DNA from: Allobosea caraganae
GTDB lineage: Bacteria > Pseudomonadota > Alphaproteobacteria > Rhizobiales > Beijerinckiaceae
NCBI RefSeq assembly: GCF_003351345.1
Contig: NZ_QQTO01000012.1
Span: 1-64,000 of the forward strand
Reading direction: 5' to 3'
DNA: 64,000 nt
Shown piece by piece: positions 63,001-64,000 of the stretch. Both the position numbers and the translations under genes were made by a program. The notes under the pieces are model-generated. The model ran no database searches and had not been told where the DNA came from. It saw only the letters and a program-made list of their open reading frames with translations. How positions within the stretch are numbered: position 1 is the first letter of the stretch; every line of letters begins with the position of its first letter.

Positions 63001-63306
63001 ATGCGCAGCAGCCTTGCCCTTGCCCTCGTCACTCTTGTCACCCTCGGCCAGCAGCTCGGTGCCCAGAGCGCCGAGAGAGCCGATCATGACCGTCAGATCT
63101 CCGCCTGCAATGCCTGGCGGGAGCGGCTCTCGAACACGGTCCGCGACAGCAGCGGGACAGGATCGCTATCGCTGGAGGATGCGGCCGCCGCGAACGGGCT
63201 GATCGAGATGATCGGGAGGCGCTGCAGCGGCGACGATCCGCAGAGGATGTCCCAGCTCTTCGCCATCGTCCTCGACACGCTGAGCGACCAGAGGCAGCAG
63301 CCATGA
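63001..63306 (+). CDS. secreted hypothetical protein (101 aa)
   Basis: The protein has a signal peptide (LALALVTLVTLGQQLGAQS) and a mature part with two cysteines (SACNAW, RRCSGDD) that could be paired. The helical pattern ends LSDQRQQP. No family recognised. Its stop overlaps the ATG of the next gene by ATGA. GAGAGACAG precedes the ATG. Confidence 0.75.
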   Translation: MRSSLALALVTLVTLGQQLGAQSAERADHDRQISACNAWRERLSNTVRDSSGTGSLSLEDAAAANGLIEMIGRRCSGDDPQRMSQLFAIVLDTLSDQRQQP

Positions 63307-63599
63307 TGCCGGTCGCAGCGCTGACGGACCTGATCGGCTTTCTTGCCGCCGGCATGACCCTGACGGCCTTCTGCTGCACGCAAATGATCTCGCTCCGGGC
63401 GGCTGCGATTCTGGCGAACCTGCTCTTCATCGCCTATGGCGCGCTGCTCAATCTGACCCCTGTCCTCGGACTCCATTGCATCCTGCTGCCGCTCAACCTG
63501 CTGCGCTTCGCCGGTTGCATGCGGGAGAGGCAGGTCGATCTGCCCGGCCGGGCGACTGGACCATGCCCATTGCGGCGGGCGCCGCCTCTCCATCACTGA
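63303..63599 (+). CDS. small membrane protein of the type fused to cNMP domains
   Basis: The 98-residue protein has three short membrane helices: LTDLIGFLAAGMTLTAFCC, SLRAAAILANLLFIAYGALL and LGLHCILLPLNLLRFAG. The LLPLNLLR ending resembles the membrane module often followed by a cyclic nucleotide domain in rhizobial proteins; here the gene stops after 25 polar residues, so that domain is absent. ATGA overlap with the gene before it. Confidence 0.65.
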   Translation: MMPVAALTDLIGFLAAGMTLTAFCCTQMISLRAAAILANLLFIAYGALLNLTPVLGLHCILLPLNLLRFAGCMRERQVDLPGRATGPCPLRRAPPLHH

Positions 63600-63754
63600 C
63601 GCACGCGGCCAGTGCCCGCCGGTCCCCGGCGCCGACCCGGCTGGGTCGCGTTTCGACGATGGCGGGGCCCTCGTTCCCGCCTCTTTTGAGGCCCAGCCGT
63701 AAGAGCAGTCTCCCGCCTGCCCAAGCCCACCATCGCAAAGACGAGGAGGACACC

Positions 63755-64000
63755 ATGGATGCCACCACGACCGACGCCTTCATCGGAGCCATGCGCGGCC
63801 CAGTCGTGACCCGAGCGGATGCGGACTACGACTCCGTCCGCAGCCTCTATAACGGCATGATCGACAAGAGCCCGATGCTGATCGCGCGCTGCACGGACGT
63901 CGCCGACGTCGTCACCGCCGTGAAATTCGCCCGCGACAGCGGCCTGCGCGTCGCGATCCGCGGCGGCGGGCATAACGGCCCCGGCCTCGCCAGCGTCGAT
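63755..64000 (+). CDS. FAD-binding oxidoreductase (berberine-bridge type), partial
   Basis: The frame opens with GAGGAGG and ATG at 63755 and runs off the window. The first 82 residues contain VRSLYNGMIDKSPMLIARCT, ADVVTAVKFARDSGLRVAIRG and GGGHNGPGLAS, the start of a PCMH-type FAD domain with its His flavin-attachment site. Family members oxidise sugars, alkaloids or polyphenols. The C-terminal part is unseen. Confidence 0.9.
   Translation, partial: MDATTTDAFIGAMRGPVVTRADADYDSVRSLYNGMIDKSPMLIARCTDVADVVTAVKFARDSGLRVAIRGGGHNGPGLASVD

Overview
The window is about 64 kb of high-GC chromosomal DNA from an alphaproteobacterium of the order Hyphomicrobiales (Rhizobiales). The clues are class II DAHP synthase, CimA, the PssA/Psd pair, GltX-NadE, RpiA-DUF2059-Gor, DUF2865, a YacG/Maf pair, and several families of rhizobial intergenic palindromes. 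Bosea or a close relative is my best guess, but it rests on gene content and style only. No rRNA, CRISPR array or replication origin is visible. There are three tRNA genes (Ser-GCT, Phe-GAA, Val-CAC).

Layout. 1-6.9 kb is a decayed mobile region. It holds a truncated phage portal gene fused to a truncated DUF3768 gene, a membrane-protein gene split by an in-frame stop, and a tyrosine integrase with two single-base frameshifts lying against tRNA-Ser(GCT). A second integrase remnant lies behind tRNA-Phe. 6.9-17 kb is core: yacG/SDR/maf, a phasin-like protein, phosphatidylethanolamine synthesis (pssA, psd), an orphan peptide-type binding protein with a DeoR regulator, and an Atm1-type ABC exporter. 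17.2-22.2 kb carries an unusual run on the minus strand. cysS is followed by an MNT nucleotidyltransferase, a HEPN protein, a PIN-like protein and a 39-residue membrane microprotein, and ends in cimA. Every junction is a 4-base ATGA overlap.

22.5-34.4 kb holds small secreted and enzymatic genes, an orphan TRAP binding protein, homogentisate dioxygenase (hmgA) divergent from a MarR regulator with a visible operator, and an MHS-type transporter. 34.5-44.3 kb holds gltX, an AT-rich Fic gene that looks imported, nadE, an outer-membrane barrel protein, DAHP synthase, vapBC with a double-palindrome operator, and gor. 44.3-57.1 kb holds an O-antigen-ligase-like protein, a complete TctCBA carboxylate transporter, DUF2059, rpiA, gabD, gph, a two-gene polysaccharide-type ABC exporter, a lytic transglycosylase and an L,D-transpeptidase. 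57.4-64 kb has three regulator/enzyme pairs or neighbours (ArsR/SDR, TetR/RidA, both with clear operators; DUF971/moaA), an MliC-like inhibitor, and a flavin oxidoreductase cut by the window edge.

The strongest candidate for something undescribed is the MNT-HEPN-PIN-microprotein block nested in translational coupling between two housekeeping genes. Its HEPN protein keeps the RNase motif but lacks the tyrosine that AMPylating MNT partners modify in the known RX4HXY systems. Protein family calls come from recognising sequence motifs by eye; none was tested by a database search.
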